From: Marmoricola sp. URHB0036
GTDB taxonomy: Bacteria > Actinomycetota > Actinomycetes > Propionibacteriales > Nocardioidaceae
DNA length: 64,000 nucleotides
NCBI RefSeq assembly: GCF_000426045.1
Contig: NZ_AUEP01000007.1
Location: 1 to 64,000, forward strand
Direction: 5' to 3'
In this document: positions 1-8,243 of the stretch, piece by piece
Position numbering within the stretch: position 1 is the first letter of the stretch
Layout of the letters: the number at the start of each line of letters is the position of its first letter
Notes under the pieces: generated by a model
Databases searched by the model: none
What the model was told of the DNA's origin: nothing
Seen by the model: only the letters and a program-made list of their open reading frames with translations
Made by a program: the position numbers and the translations under genes

Positions 1-277
1 CGATGATTTTCATCAGGAGCCGGTTGTATGGCGAATTGCTCACCAAGAAGCCATTCTTGGGTGTATGGATGCCCTGACGTCGCATGATGCTGGTGTCCAT
101 GAACTCGCGCCGGTCCGCGAGCGCCCAGGCGTTGAGGTCGACGCACTGGCCGCCCTCGGTCTGAACGATTCGATATACCTCACCCTTGCGGACAGGAAAC
201 GCCTTTCCTGAGATCGGCGTGACGATGAAGTCTTCCCGAATCGGCCCGTAAGCCTCTTCTGGCGTGCCCATGCTCAT
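1..277 (-). CDS. DUF1989 (urea carboxylase-associated) family protein, N-terminal part
   Basis: The gene runs off the left edge; about 92 N-terminal residues are visible. The reading 'GEVYRIVQTEGGQCVDLNAW' followed by a stretch ending in MDTSIMRRQGIHT fits the DUF1989 family, whose members are often annotated as urea-carboxylase-associated proteins and occur beside urea, amine or amino-acid catabolic genes. The exact reaction is unknown. The ATG at 277 overlaps the stop of the upstream small gene (ATGA), so the two are probably translationally coupled; a second in-frame ATG lies two codons later. The family assignment rests on motif recognition from a partial sequence. Confidence 0.7.
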   Translation of the reverse strand, partial: MSMGTPEEAYGPIREDFIVTPISGKAFPVRKGEVYRIVQTEGGQCVDLNAWALADRREFMDTSIMRRQGIHTPKNGFLVSNSPYNRLLMKII

Positions 278-444
278 GCTGAACCTCGCTCCATTTCGCG
301 CGAACGCAGATACTCGTCAAACACACGCGCCACTACTTCGGCATGTGTGTCACCAAATCGTCCCTCGTCGAGCAACTTACCCAGCAGGATTACCTGCTGT
401 TCGGTGAATCGAACCTTCACACGGACGGGTTCATCATCAGTCAC
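274..444 (-). CDS. small ribbon-helix-helix-like protein (56 aa)
   Basis: A 56-residue ORF with GTG start, preceded by AGGAAGG eight bases upstream. It begins TDDEPVRVKVRFTEQQ (a strand rich in alternating basic and hydrophobic residues) followed by two helices ending VVARVFDEYLRSREMERGSA. This strand-helix-helix layout is that of CopG/Arc-type DNA-binding proteins. Its stop overlaps the start of the DUF1989 gene by four bases (ATGA), indicating one operon. It may regulate that gene; this is inference. An in-frame GTG at 453 is an alternative start but fits the ribosome site less well. Confidence 0.55.
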   Translation of the reverse strand: MTDDEPVRVKVRFTEQQVILLGKLLDEGRFGDTHAEVVARVFDEYLRSREMERGSA

Positions 445-529
445 TGCTATCACCTTCCTGTAGCCATTGCTGTCTTTTCGGTCGTACGCAGCGAGTCAGC
501 GCAGCCGCGCCTCCACGCGTCAGCGGCAT

Positions 530-931
530 TTCAGCGCGGACGCCGAAGAACCGGGAGCGGTTGTGGAGGGCGCGCGGGGTGGCGCAATTGGCCATCCTGC
601 ACCGATCTACGAAATCGCCCGCAACAACGGGTGGATCAGCCTCGGTGCCGACCACGACGCGCCCATGCGCGCCGTCGACTCGATCCGCAACTAGTAGACG
701 CAACGCGGCAGCCTCGGCGATCCGCACGTTTCGCGACTGCTGATCGTCGTCGAGGCGGGCGGCTCCGCCAGCTACCGCTGCCGAGTGTGGACGAGCGAAC
801 AGGCAGCGCTGGCCGCGGAAAACGGGCTGGCAATCACGCTCTGCCAGGTCCCGGCTGGCAGACCGAAATGGAACAAGATCGAACATTGGTTGCTCTCGCA
901 TCTCACGCCTATCTGGCGAGATCGCCGTTGA
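530..931 (+). pseudogene. decayed ISAzo13-type transposase, C-terminal part
   Basis: One frame reads through three segments typical of ISAzo13 transposases: IARNNGWISLGADHD, then VDSIRN, then two adjacent TAG codons (692-697) where the family usually has Trp-Trp, then RLLIVVEAGGSASYRCRVW and finally GRPKWNKIEHWLLSHL, ending at TGA 929-931. The N-terminal two thirds are missing and the inverted ends were not found. The WNKIEH signature makes the family call fairly firm; the element is dead. Confidence 0.7.
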
Positions 932-967
932 CCAGTCAGGGGGTCGTGGTCACCGCGCGCTCCGTAC

Positions 968-2035
968 TCAGCGCAGTCGTCCCTTAGTAAGGTGGTCGAG
1001 AAATACAGCGAGGAGGATCACGGCGCCGATTGCGACCTGCGCCCAGAACGCAGACACGTTCAGGAGCACGAGGCCGTTGCGAATGGAGGCAATGAACAGG
1101 ACGCCGATGACAGTCCCGGACAGGGTCCCGAGACCGCCGAAGAGCGAGGTGCCTCCGATTGCCACCGCCGCGATCGCATCGAGAAGGTCCGTTTGCCCGA
1201 CACTTCCCGAACCGGCGCCGATCCGCGCCGCAAGAACAAGACCTGCTATCCCAGCAGTAATCGAGCTCAGCATGAACACCTTCTGCTTTACCCGTTCGAC
1301 GTTCACACCCGCCAGACGCGCGGAGTCTGCGTTGCCGCCGACCGCGTAGACTTCGAGCCCAAACCGAGTCGACCGAAGCAAGGCAAAAACGATCACAACA
1401 ACGACCACCGCAAGGATGATTGGCGTATTGATTCCTGCGATGGTGCCTTGGCCGAGTGCGCTAAAGCTGTTCGGAAACCCGTACACCGCGGTCCCCTTCG
1501 TAATGACGAAGGCAAACCCTTGCAGTATCGACAGCATCGCCAGCGTGGTCACGAACGATGGCATCTTGACACGCGTGACAAAGAGCCCGTTCATCAGCCC
1601 GATGCCTGCCGCGCCGAGCAGGGCGATCGCTGCAGCAGCTGGCCAGGGCAGGCCAACCTTCACCGCCAGGACGGCAAACGCTGCTCCTGTAAACGCTTCG
1701 AGAGCCGCAATCGACAAGTCGATCTCGGCCGCAATCAGCGTGACAGTCACGCCCACCGCGAGGATCATCAACGGCGATGCGTTAAGGAGGATATTGAGGA
1801 CGTTCGAGGTCGTGAGGAAGTTCGGCGACAGGGCCGACATCACAACCCACACCACAACGAGCCCGAGCAGCAGCCGCACTTGACTCTGACGAACGACATC
1901 ACGCAATCCCATGCGAAACACGCGACGCCGCGAGTCGTGTTGGCCGTGGTCGGCCGCCGGACTGGCGCCGGCTGACTGGTTCGGACTCAGTGGCGCTCGC
2001 GGGCTGGCGCTCTGGCCTTGGACATCATTAACCAT
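968..2035 (-). CDS. sugar ABC transporter permease (RbsC-like)
   Basis: Integral-membrane subunit of a ribose/xylose/galactose-type (CUT2) importer, about 355 aa. After a ~45-residue polar N-terminus it has a series of hydrophobic segments with the family pattern: LSPNFLTTSNVLNILLNASP, then AAEIDLSIAALEAFTGA and, near the end, AIAAVAIGGTSLFGGLGTL. The start at 2035 is chosen because GAGGAAG lies seven bases upstream; it overlaps the ATPase stop by 8 nt. An upstream in-frame ATG would add 19 residues lying inside the ATPase gene. It is the last gene of the binding protein / 43-aa ORF / ATPase / permease operon. Confidence 0.9.
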   Translation of the reverse strand: MVNDVQGQSASPRAPLSPNQSAGASPAADHGQHDSRRRVFRMGLRDVVRQSQVRLLLGLVVVWVVMSALSPNFLTTSNVLNILLNASPLMILAVGVTVTLIAAEIDLSIAALEAFTGAAFAVLAVKVGLPWPAAAAIALLGAAGIGLMNGLFVTRVKMPSFVTTLAMLSILQGFAFVITKGTAVYGFPNSFSALGQGTIAGINTPIILAVVVVVIVFALLRSTRFGLEVYAVGGNADSARLAGVNVERVKQKVFMLSSITAGIAGLVLAARIGAGSGSVGQTDLLDAIAAVAIGGTSLFGGLGTLSGTVIGVLFIASIRNGLVLLNVSAFWAQVAIGAVILLAVFLDHLTKGRLR

Positions 2036-3566
2036 AGATTTCTTCCTCACTTGCGGTAATGGCGTGACGAAGCACAAGCTCGCGCGAAACATCCTCGCGA
2101 CTGTAGGTCTTAACGATTTGTCCTCGTCGCATGATCAGTACGCGATCGCAGATGCCCACGATTTCGTCGAACTCCGCCGAGATCATCAGAACTGCGCTGC
2201 CCTCGCTGGCCAACGCTTCGATTGCCCGGTAGACGTCGACCTTGCTACCGACGTCCACACCCCGTGTTGGTTCATCCAGAATGACAACCGCTGGATTGGT
2301 CGCGATCGCGCGCGCCAGTACGACCTTTTGCTGGTTTCCGCCGCTCAGGCCGCTGACGACTTGAGACGGGCTATGGGCGCGAATGCCGAACTTCGTGACT
2401 AGGTTGGCGACGGCACTAGTTACACGCCGCCAATCAATAAACGGGCCGCGTGTGAGGCCCCGTCTCGTGCTGCGGTCGCTCATCATTTGAACGACAATGT
2501 TGTCGCGAACCGACAGTTGGTGGATGAGCCCTTCCGTTGCGCGGTTTTCGGGCACGAGCACAATCCCCGCGGCGATTGCTTCAGCGGGCGTGCGGATCCG
2601 CGTGGGTTGTCCATTAACCCGCAGCGATTCGACCGAGCCTGGGCCGGCGCCAATAATCGCCCGCGCAATTTCGGTCTTTCCTGCACCGACAAGCCCCGTC
2701 ACCCCAACGATTTCTCCGCGCCGGACGACGAGGTCGATCCCGCGCGGCGACGTTGGCGTTACGAGGCCTTCAACTTCGAGGGCAGGATCGCCAACTTCAC
2801 ATGGGATCTTCGGATACATATCGCTCAATGATCTCGCCAGCATCAGCTCAATAACCTCGTCCATGGATACCTCTGATACCGGCATCGTGCGGACGAGAGT
2901 TCCGTTACGGAAAACTGAAATGCGATCGGCGAGTTCCATCACGTCATCGAGGTGATGGGAGATGTAAATGATGCCCACCTGCCTCTCACGCAACAGCCGA
3001 AGCCGCTCGAACAGTTCCTCGCGGTCGCCAGGCGAGAGCGCCGAGGTAGGTTCGTCGAGCACGAGGACCTTCATCTCACGGTGCAGCGCGCGAGCGATGA
3101 GCACCAACTGAATCTCGGACGCAGACAGGGAGGACGCGAGCCGATCGCACGCGATATCGGCACCGACTAAGGCGAGGGCATCCTTGGCTTGGTGCACCAT
3201 CGCATCGTGGGCGACCGTGCCCAAAACACGCCCGAGCACTCCGTGCCGTGTCGGCGCTTGGCCGAGCACGAGGTTCTGCGCAACGGTGAGATGCGGTATG
3301 AGAGAGAGCTCCTGATGGATGACAGAGATGCCGAGGGCGCCGGCGTCCGCCGGACGCCCAAGAGAGACAGGCTCTCCCATGACGCGGACTTCACCTTGGT
3401 CGGGTTGAACCAAGCCACTAAGAACCTTGACAAAAGTGCTCTTTCCTGCACCATTCTCGCCAACAATGGCGTGTATCTCGCCGCTTTCGAGCTTGAACGA
3501 AACATCCTGCAAAGCCTTAGTAGCAGAGAATGTCTTCGCCAGATTCTTGGTTTCGAGTATCAGCAT
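2028..3566 (-). CDS. sugar ABC transporter ATP-binding protein (RbsA-like, two ATPase domains)
   Basis: A 512-residue duplicated ATPase, the usual size for the CUT2 family. The first domain has Walker A GENGAGKST (~37-45), a signature at SLSASEIQLVL and Walker B VLVLDEPTSAL. The second has a divergent Walker A (GLVGAGKTE), signature LSGGNQQK and Walker B VVILDEPTRGVD. It energises import with the permease encoded immediately downstream. The likely substrate is a pentose or related polyol, but nothing in the sequence fixes it. The upstream 43-aa ORF ends 6 nt before this ATG, which has only a weak ribosome site (GTGAG), suggesting coupling. Confidence 0.92.
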   Translation of the reverse strand: MLILETKNLAKTFSATKALQDVSFKLESGEIHAIVGENGAGKSTFVKVLSGLVQPDQGEVRVMGEPVSLGRPADAGALGISVIHQELSLIPHLTVAQNLVLGQAPTRHGVLGRVLGTVAHDAMVHQAKDALALVGADIACDRLASSLSASEIQLVLIARALHREMKVLVLDEPTSALSPGDREELFERLRLLRERQVGIIYISHHLDDVMELADRISVFRNGTLVRTMPVSEVSMDEVIELMLARSLSDMYPKIPCEVGDPALEVEGLVTPTSPRGIDLVVRRGEIVGVTGLVGAGKTEIARAIIGAGPGSVESLRVNGQPTRIRTPAEAIAAGIVLVPENRATEGLIHQLSVRDNIVVQMMSDRSTRRGLTRGPFIDWRRVTSAVANLVTKFGIRAHSPSQVVSGLSGGNQQKVVLARAIATNPAVVILDEPTRGVDVGSKVDVYRAIEALASEGSAVLMISAEFDEIVGICDRVLIMRRGQIVKTYSREDVSRELVLRHAITASEEEIYG

Positions 3567-3572
3567 CGTTGC

Positions 3573-3704
3573 TCACACGAAGTCATAAAGCATACGGGTT
3601 GCGCTTGCGTCGTGGTCCACGCAGCCAACGGTGGTTGGCACGACGCCTTGGCCCGTACCGATGACTCGTCCATCGCCTAGAACGACCATTCGTCCGGGAA
3701 TCAT
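3573..3704 (-). CDS. 43-aa protein inside the ABC operon, unknown function
   Basis: A short ORF starting MIPGRMVVLGDGRVIGTGQG and ending ATRMLYDFV. It occupies the whole space between the binding-protein stop (11 nt upstream) and the ATPase ATG (6 nt downstream). AAGGA lies three to four bases before its ATG. The packing and readable composition (Gly/Val-rich, no repeats) argue that it is translated. I do not recognise a family. It could be a small transporter accessory protein or a remnant of a larger gene. Confidence 0.45.
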   Translation of the reverse strand: MIPGRMVVLGDGRVIGTGQGVVPTTVGCVDHDASATRMLYDFV

Positions 3705-3715
3705 GTTTCCTTGGG

Positions 3716-4783
3716 TCAGCACTTGCCACTCCAAGCAGTCTCAAGGCGAGGACGGAGGTCGGCCACACCCGGAACGCTCGTCAACTTTCCGGTCCGCACG
3801 TCTTGAAGTTGCTGAGTCGTGAGCGCCGAGAACGGCGTCAAATTGCGCGGAGACACCTTGCCCCCCTCGATCGTCTTCACGGCGTCGTCGACAAACTTCG
3901 TCCCGACCAGGTCCAGGTACAGGATTCCGTCCATCTGAAACTGGCCCTTCAACGTCGCCTGGAGGCCCGTGCACGTGCCGTTATATCCAGCGATCACAAC
4001 CTGGTCTTGCTTACCGGCGGCCTTGGCGGCGCTAGCGGCCCCGAACGCCATCTCGTCGTTTTCAGCGAAGATCGCATCGAGATCCGGGTGAGCCGTAAGG
4101 ATGTCGGTCGCGACTGCGAGTCCCTTGTCGCGAGCCCAACCCGCGTCAGCAGACGCAACCAGGTCGAGACCGGTCCCCTGGATTCCAGACTTGAACCCGG
4201 CCGTGCGCTGGTTCGCAGCCGCATCGCCAGCGGCTCCCTCCAGGATCGCCACCTCGCCTTTTCCTCCAAGCTCCTTACTCAGTGCCTGCCCCACGAGTTT
4301 GCCACCCGCGGTCTCATCGACACCGATGTAGCCTGCGGCGAGACCCTTCTCCACGGCGCCAGGCACGTCGTCCACGATGAGGAACACTGGGATCTTGGCG
4401 GCCTTCGCCTGCTGCAACACGGGGGTAATTCCACCGGCGTCCCAGGGCTCCAACCCCAGCGCCTGAACGCCCGATGCGATCATCGTCTGAGCCTTAGCAA
4501 GCTGGTCCTGAAGGTTGTCGCTCCCCTGGACCTGAAACTGAGACTTCGGGTATTTGCTCTTCGCCGACTGCGTAATCGCATCACCGATGCTCTTGATCGC
4601 TGGGTTCGTGAAGGTGTTCAGTACCACGCCAACCCGATAGTTCCCCGAAGACGATGACTTCGACGACCCGTCTGACGACGCGCACCCCGACGCGAGCATG
4701 ACCAACGACCCGCACGCTGCGAGAGCAATCGCCGCGCGCAAGCGCCCTCGAATTGCCCCGCGCTTTCCATTCGCACCGTACAT
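3716..4783 (-). CDS. sugar ABC transporter substrate-binding lipoprotein
   Basis: A 355-residue periplasmic-binding-protein-like (type I, RbsB/XylF class) protein. A signal peptide ends in a lipobox (VMLASGC), followed by a Ser/Gly-rich linker; the mature part has the fold hallmarks YRVGVVLNTFTNPAIKSIGD, IASGVQALGLEPWDAGG and DAIFAENDEMAFGAASA. It captures the ligand outside the membrane for the ATPase/permease pair. The start at 4783 is preferred over 4849 because GAAGGA precedes it and the signal peptide then has normal length. First gene of the operon; the transcript presumably starts in 4784-4981. Confidence 0.9.
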   Translation of the reverse strand: MYGANGKRGAIRGRLRAAIALAACGSLVMLASGCASSDGSSKSSSSGNYRVGVVLNTFTNPAIKSIGDAITQSAKSKYPKSQFQVQGSDNLQDQLAKAQTMIASGVQALGLEPWDAGGITPVLQQAKAAKIPVFLIVDDVPGAVEKGLAAGYIGVDETAGGKLVGQALSKELGGKGEVAILEGAAGDAAANQRTAGFKSGIQGTGLDLVASADAGWARDKGLAVATDILTAHPDLDAIFAENDEMAFGAASAAKAAGKQDQVVIAGYNGTCTGLQATLKGQFQMDGILYLDLVGTKFVDDAVKTIEGGKVSPRNLTPFSALTTQQLQDVRTGKLTSVPGVADLRPRLETAWSGKC

Positions 4784-4981
4784 TCCAATCAGTCCTTCTC
4801 TTTGCGTCGATTTGATTCCCTGCACCATGTCTCGCAGCGACTGGCCCATCGCGCCGGTTCGTCAGCGACCACATGCCCATTTTGGACTCGCTGCGCCGCT
4901 ACCTCACCGGCGACGTCGTCAGCTGCCGATCAGCATTCGTTTGTCCTGGCTCACCAGACTGTGCCGTCCTGTTCCACGGAC

Positions 4982-5563
4982 CTAGCTGGCCGCGGTCTGA
5001 CCCCGCTCACGCAGTGCGGGGTTCAACTCGCAGGCTTCTGCCCATGTCACCACGTTCATCGCTTTCGTGAATTTTCCGAGACCGTCGGTTAGAGCGCACA
5101 TTGTCCCTAGTTCGATGATCTCCTCTTCGGTGAAATGCTCCCTCAGATCATCGATCACTGCATCGTCGTCGATCGCGTCATCCGATTCCTTGAATTTCGT
5201 GGCGAATCGCAGAGCGGCCTTTTCGCGGGGCGTAAACTTATCGCTGGAGTCGGCATCCCACAATTCCGCAATCATGCTCTCCGTGAGGCCCTCTTGCTGT
5301 GCGACTCTTGACCGAACTGTCGAGCAATAGCCGCAGTGATGCGCCTCCGAGATGCGGATCCGGCAAATCTCCTTAAGACGATTTGGCAGCAACCCCTCAA
5401 AGCACACCGTGGTCCATGCATCAATGACAGCGGTTCCCACCTCCGACCGGCCGAAGATGGATACGACTCGCCTGTCGGGTGTGCCAGTCTTCTCCGAACG
5501 CTCCATGAGTTCGCGCAGTCGAGGTCCGATCTCATCCTCTTCAATAAACCTAAGTCGCGGCAT
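4982..5563 (-). CDS. carboxymuconolactone decarboxylase / AhpD-like protein
   Basis: About 193 residues with the AhpD-like core: NRLKEICRIRISEAHHCGYC then STVRS, containing the CxxC pair (HHCGYCS) and a following helix, later FTPREKAALRFATKF. Family members are peroxidatic or decarboxylating; the CxxC favours a thiol-peroxidase-like or uncharacterised role. Start 5563 is chosen for AAAGG eight bases upstream; a longer in-frame ATG at 5608 has no clear ribosome site. It lies downstream of the luciferase-like monooxygenase on the same strand, with which it could be co-transcribed. Confidence 0.8.
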   Translation of the reverse strand: MPRLRFIEEDEIGPRLRELMERSEKTGTPDRRVVSIFGRSEVGTAVIDAWTTVCFEGLLPNRLKEICRIRISEAHHCGYCSTVRSRVAQQEGLTESMIAELWDADSSDKFTPREKAALRFATKFKESDDAIDDDAVIDDLREHFTEEEIIELGTMCALTDGLGKFTKAMNVVTWAEACELNPALRERGQTAAS

Positions 5564-5647
5564 TCGATTTGCCTTTCTTCTTGTGGGGAAAGTACTGCCG
5601 GGCTTCATGTATTGCCCGGCACGTTGGCACTTGGGATCTCTACAGAT

Positions 5648-5884
5648 TTACATGTGCGGATGCATACGGTGGCAGCCGTTCAGTTCGAAGGGCCACTGCG
5701 CCGTCACCGGCGGGCGACCCCAGGCCTCGGACGATCTCGACCACCTCGGCCTACGGGTTCCCAGTTGGAAGCTGACGGGCTGCTGGCCCGGGCACAGGAC
5801 GACGTTGGGCTCCATCCTGCAAGCCTTTCTCAGAGCGCGTGTAAGGACGACCGAGTCACCGTGCTTGAACCGGTGCATGTTCAC
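5648..5884 (-). CDS. possible 78-aa ORF coupled to the monooxygenase gene
   Basis: A GTG start overlaps the monooxygenase stop (GTGA), the arrangement used by many real gene pairs here. The product begins MNMHRFKHGDSVVLTRALRK but becomes Arg/Pro-rich and unconvincing later. No family is recognised. It may be a short coupled gene or only an open frame in high-GC DNA. Confidence 0.2.
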   Translation of the reverse strand: MNMHRFKHGDSVVLTRALRKACRMEPNVVLCPGQQPVSFQLGTRRPRWSRSSEAWGRPPVTAQWPFELNGCHRMHPHM

Positions 5885-7161
5885 ACCGCCGCGGTCTCGG
5901 CGGCCTCGTACGGGGTCAGTTCATCCAGCGCAGGCTTGACGTGCTCCATGAACAGACGCATGTTGCGGATGACACTCTCAGACGGCTCCTGCGCATAGTG
6001 AGTGATGAGCACCATGTACTCGGCGGGCAGCTCCGACCACTGCTCGACGAACTGGTTGCGCACCTCGTCGGGCGTCCCGACCATCCACAAGCCCGACGCA
6101 AGCACCGAGCCCACCGGATCGGACTCGTCGTACTTCATCATCGGGGTGAGCGACTTATAGAGGTTGCGATAGATCTCGACGTCGTAGTCACTGACCGCCT
6201 GGCGCGCCTCTTCGGTTGTGTCGGCGATCTGGACCCATCGCACAAGAGCCTGGTTCTGGCCGAGCGCGTAGTCGTAGCCGGCAGCGGCGGCGTTGTCGAC
6301 GTAGGCCTGACCGAACTTTCCGGCCGTGCCGATGCCGGAGAAGTAGGTGGGGATGAACCCGTGCCGTCCGCAGTACTCCACAGTCTCGAGCGACGCGTTG
6401 GATGCGACGAACACGGGCGGGTTGGGCTTGGTGTACGGGGACGGGCAGACGCTGACGCGGCGCACGGTTCCTTCGGGGCCGATCTCCCCGGGAGCGCCCA
6501 GCCGGGAAGTGACGTCGCTCATCAGCCACTCGGTGCCCTCGTCATAGGGGAACGGGATCTGCCAGCGTGGGGAGTTGTGATCGATGCTGTCCTCCAGCCA
6601 GGCCTTCTGTACGATCTCGACGTTCTCTTCGAAGACCTCGCGGTTCACGCGATCCTCGCGAGTCTGTCGGGCGAGCATCTCGGCGCCCATCGCCTCGCGA
6701 TCGGCCTCGCTCTTACCGTCAGGTGAGAGCGTTGCGCGGCTGCCGACGTGCTGGCCAAGCGTGTTGGTCCAGCGGGACTGGTAGCCGCGGGAGAACCCGA
6801 CGAAGGAGCGGCCCTTCGTCAGGTGATCGATCATTGCGGTGTCCTCGGCCACCCGGATGGGGTTCTGCGAGCTCATGGTGAACCCGAGCTGGCCGATGCG
6901 AATCCGTTCGGTCACGGCTGCCCAGTATGCGTTCAGAAGCCCGGGGTTGGGGCCGACTTCATAGCCCTCCGAGTGGAAGTGGTGCTCGACGGCGCCGACG
7001 CCCCAGAAGCCGATTTCGTCTGCGGCCTTAACGATGTCGGTGAGACCGTGAACGCACTCGTTGTAGCGGTCTGTGTTACGTCCGAAAGGGCGAAGAGCCT
7101 GGCGCTCCGCCTCGTTTGCAGCGGCAAGTACCGGATACGTCTGAAGGATCGGCTTAACCAT
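5881..7161 (-). CDS. LLM-class flavin-dependent monooxygenase (luciferase-like)
   Basis: 426 residues, starting MVKPILQTYPVLAA with AGGAG six bases before ATG. The bacterial-luciferase TIM-barrel pattern is visible: GFWGVGAVEHHFHSEGYE (~51-68), RIRIGQLGFTMSSQNPIRVAE (strand 3/4 region), then KGRSFVGFSRGYQ, and a C-terminal GTPDEVRNQFVEQW typical of the family. It would use FMNH2 from a flavin reductase (one is encoded at 11.9-13.1 kb) to oxidise an organic substrate, unidentified. Neighbouring CMD-like and BKACE genes suggest a degradative pathway. Confidence 0.9.
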   Translation of the reverse strand: MVKPILQTYPVLAAANEAERQALRPFGRNTDRYNECVHGLTDIVKAADEIGFWGVGAVEHHFHSEGYEVGPNPGLLNAYWAAVTERIRIGQLGFTMSSQNPIRVAEDTAMIDHLTKGRSFVGFSRGYQSRWTNTLGQHVGSRATLSPDGKSEADREAMGAEMLARQTREDRVNREVFEENVEIVQKAWLEDSIDHNSPRWQIPFPYDEGTEWLMSDVTSRLGAPGEIGPEGTVRRVSVCPSPYTKPNPPVFVASNASLETVEYCGRHGFIPTYFSGIGTAGKFGQAYVDNAAAAGYDYALGQNQALVRWVQIADTTEEARQAVSDYDVEIYRNLYKSLTPMMKYDESDPVGSVLASGLWMVGTPDEVRNQFVEQWSELPAEYMVLITHYAQEPSESVIRNMRLFMEHVKPALDELTPYEAAETAAV

Positions 7162-7554
7162 CGGGGCTCCTGGCGTGTCGTAGCGAGTGTGGCCGGGCCA
7201 ACGACCCGAGCTCGATTACCTCGAATGAGAATGCCCTCTGGGTCCCACGGGCACTATGGCAGCCGCAACAAAGATCGGACCGATCCGTTAGCGATCTGCC
7301 AAACAGCGAACGGTCCGTCCTGGCGTGCCGCATCTACCAACCTGCTGGGAGCTTCTCGAGCGTCGAGGTCGAGCCACGGCGCCATTCGCCACAGTTGTCT
7401 CTCTCCACATTCCACACGCCGATCGGGGCACGGTGCGGCTTGGCACCAAGGCGGGGTGGGCACGCTGGGCGGTCGACGCGTTGGCGTCGATCGTCGCCGG
7501 CAGGTGCGGGCCACATACGGCAGCGGTGAGGTGACGCTGGGGAACGACCCCGCA
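7162..7554. other. non-coding or degenerate stretch
   Basis: No intact gene supported. The first ~100 bases carry the promoter region of the monooxygenase. The rest has only high-GC open frames; its right part may be the N-terminal debris of the IS256-like transposase that follows. Confidence 0.4.
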
Positions 7555-7815
7555 CTTCGCTGCCCGCAACCCATTGACTGAGGTCGTGCTCGAGCAGATG
7601 CTGGCCGAGCGTCGCGACGCGGCAGTTTCGCGCACACGCTTGAGCCTGCCGGCCAAGACGTCGATGCCGAGCGCTCGAGCTCGAAGTCCTCATCCAGCAG
7701 GGAGTTCGTCACCGCACCGGGGGGAGCACTTGCGGGCCCTGATGCCCCGCTCGCTGGCCGACGTTCGCATGGCGGGTTGATGCTCGACGGCCTGGACCTG
7801 AAGGGCCGCTGCGCA
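7555..7815 (+). pseudogene. IS256/mutator-like transposase remnant
   Basis: Frames here read PLTEVVLEQMLAE, then LRALMPRSLADVRMAG and, after a frame change, LMLDGLDLKGR. This order (cleft between 'PLTEVVLEQML', 'RALM..SL', 'LMLDG') matches the middle of mutator-type (IS256-family) transposases, up to the DDE start at the D of LMLDG. Frameshifts and loss of both ends make it a pseudogene. It runs directly into an IS3-like fragment. Recognition is by motif memory only. Confidence 0.45.
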
Positions 7816-8040
7816 CTGAACTGGTCGAGGACGCGCTCAACGCAGCTGCTGCGAACCGCTGCAGTCTCAAGGCCGCGCTCTGCCCCAGCGACCACGGGTC
7901 GATCGACTGCTCTGAGGGCCTACGCCGGGCTGTGTAGAAAGCTCGGCGTCACCCAATCGATGGGTATCGTCGGCTCATCGGCCAACAACACGTTGGCGGA
8001 GTCCATCAACGCCACCCCCAAGCGCGAGATCGTCTAGGAC
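7816..8040 (+). pseudogene. IS3-family transposase (rve domain) remnant
   Basis: Starts with ALRTELVEDALNAAAANRCS, continues PSDHGS, then in another frame LGVTQSMGIVGSSANNTLAE and SINATPKREIV. This is the integrase-core region of IS3-type OrfB proteins (HSDHG; SMG..G...DN..AES). Here the catalytic Asp of the 'DN' pair reads NN and the frame is broken. The sequence to 8243 contains nothing else I can identify. Confidence 0.55.
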
Positions 8041-8243
8041 GCCGGATCGCTCGATATTGCACGCCGCGGACGCTCTGATGGACGAGGCCGCCAGGTCGGC
8101 GGTGTCGGGGGACGACGGCGATAACCCAAGCGCGACCAGCCTCAGCAACAAGCGGGACGTGCGGTAGCGGGCTGGTCCGGGGGGCGGGGATCGAGTCGTG
8201 CTGCAGATGACAGCCATCCTCAACCACCTAACGCGTTGGAGGA

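Noticed and set aside
343-987. Long plus-strand open frame of 214 codons
   Set aside because: It is antisense to the small RHH-like gene and crosses the transposase remnant in the wrong frame; Arg-rich content typical of non-coding high-GC frames.
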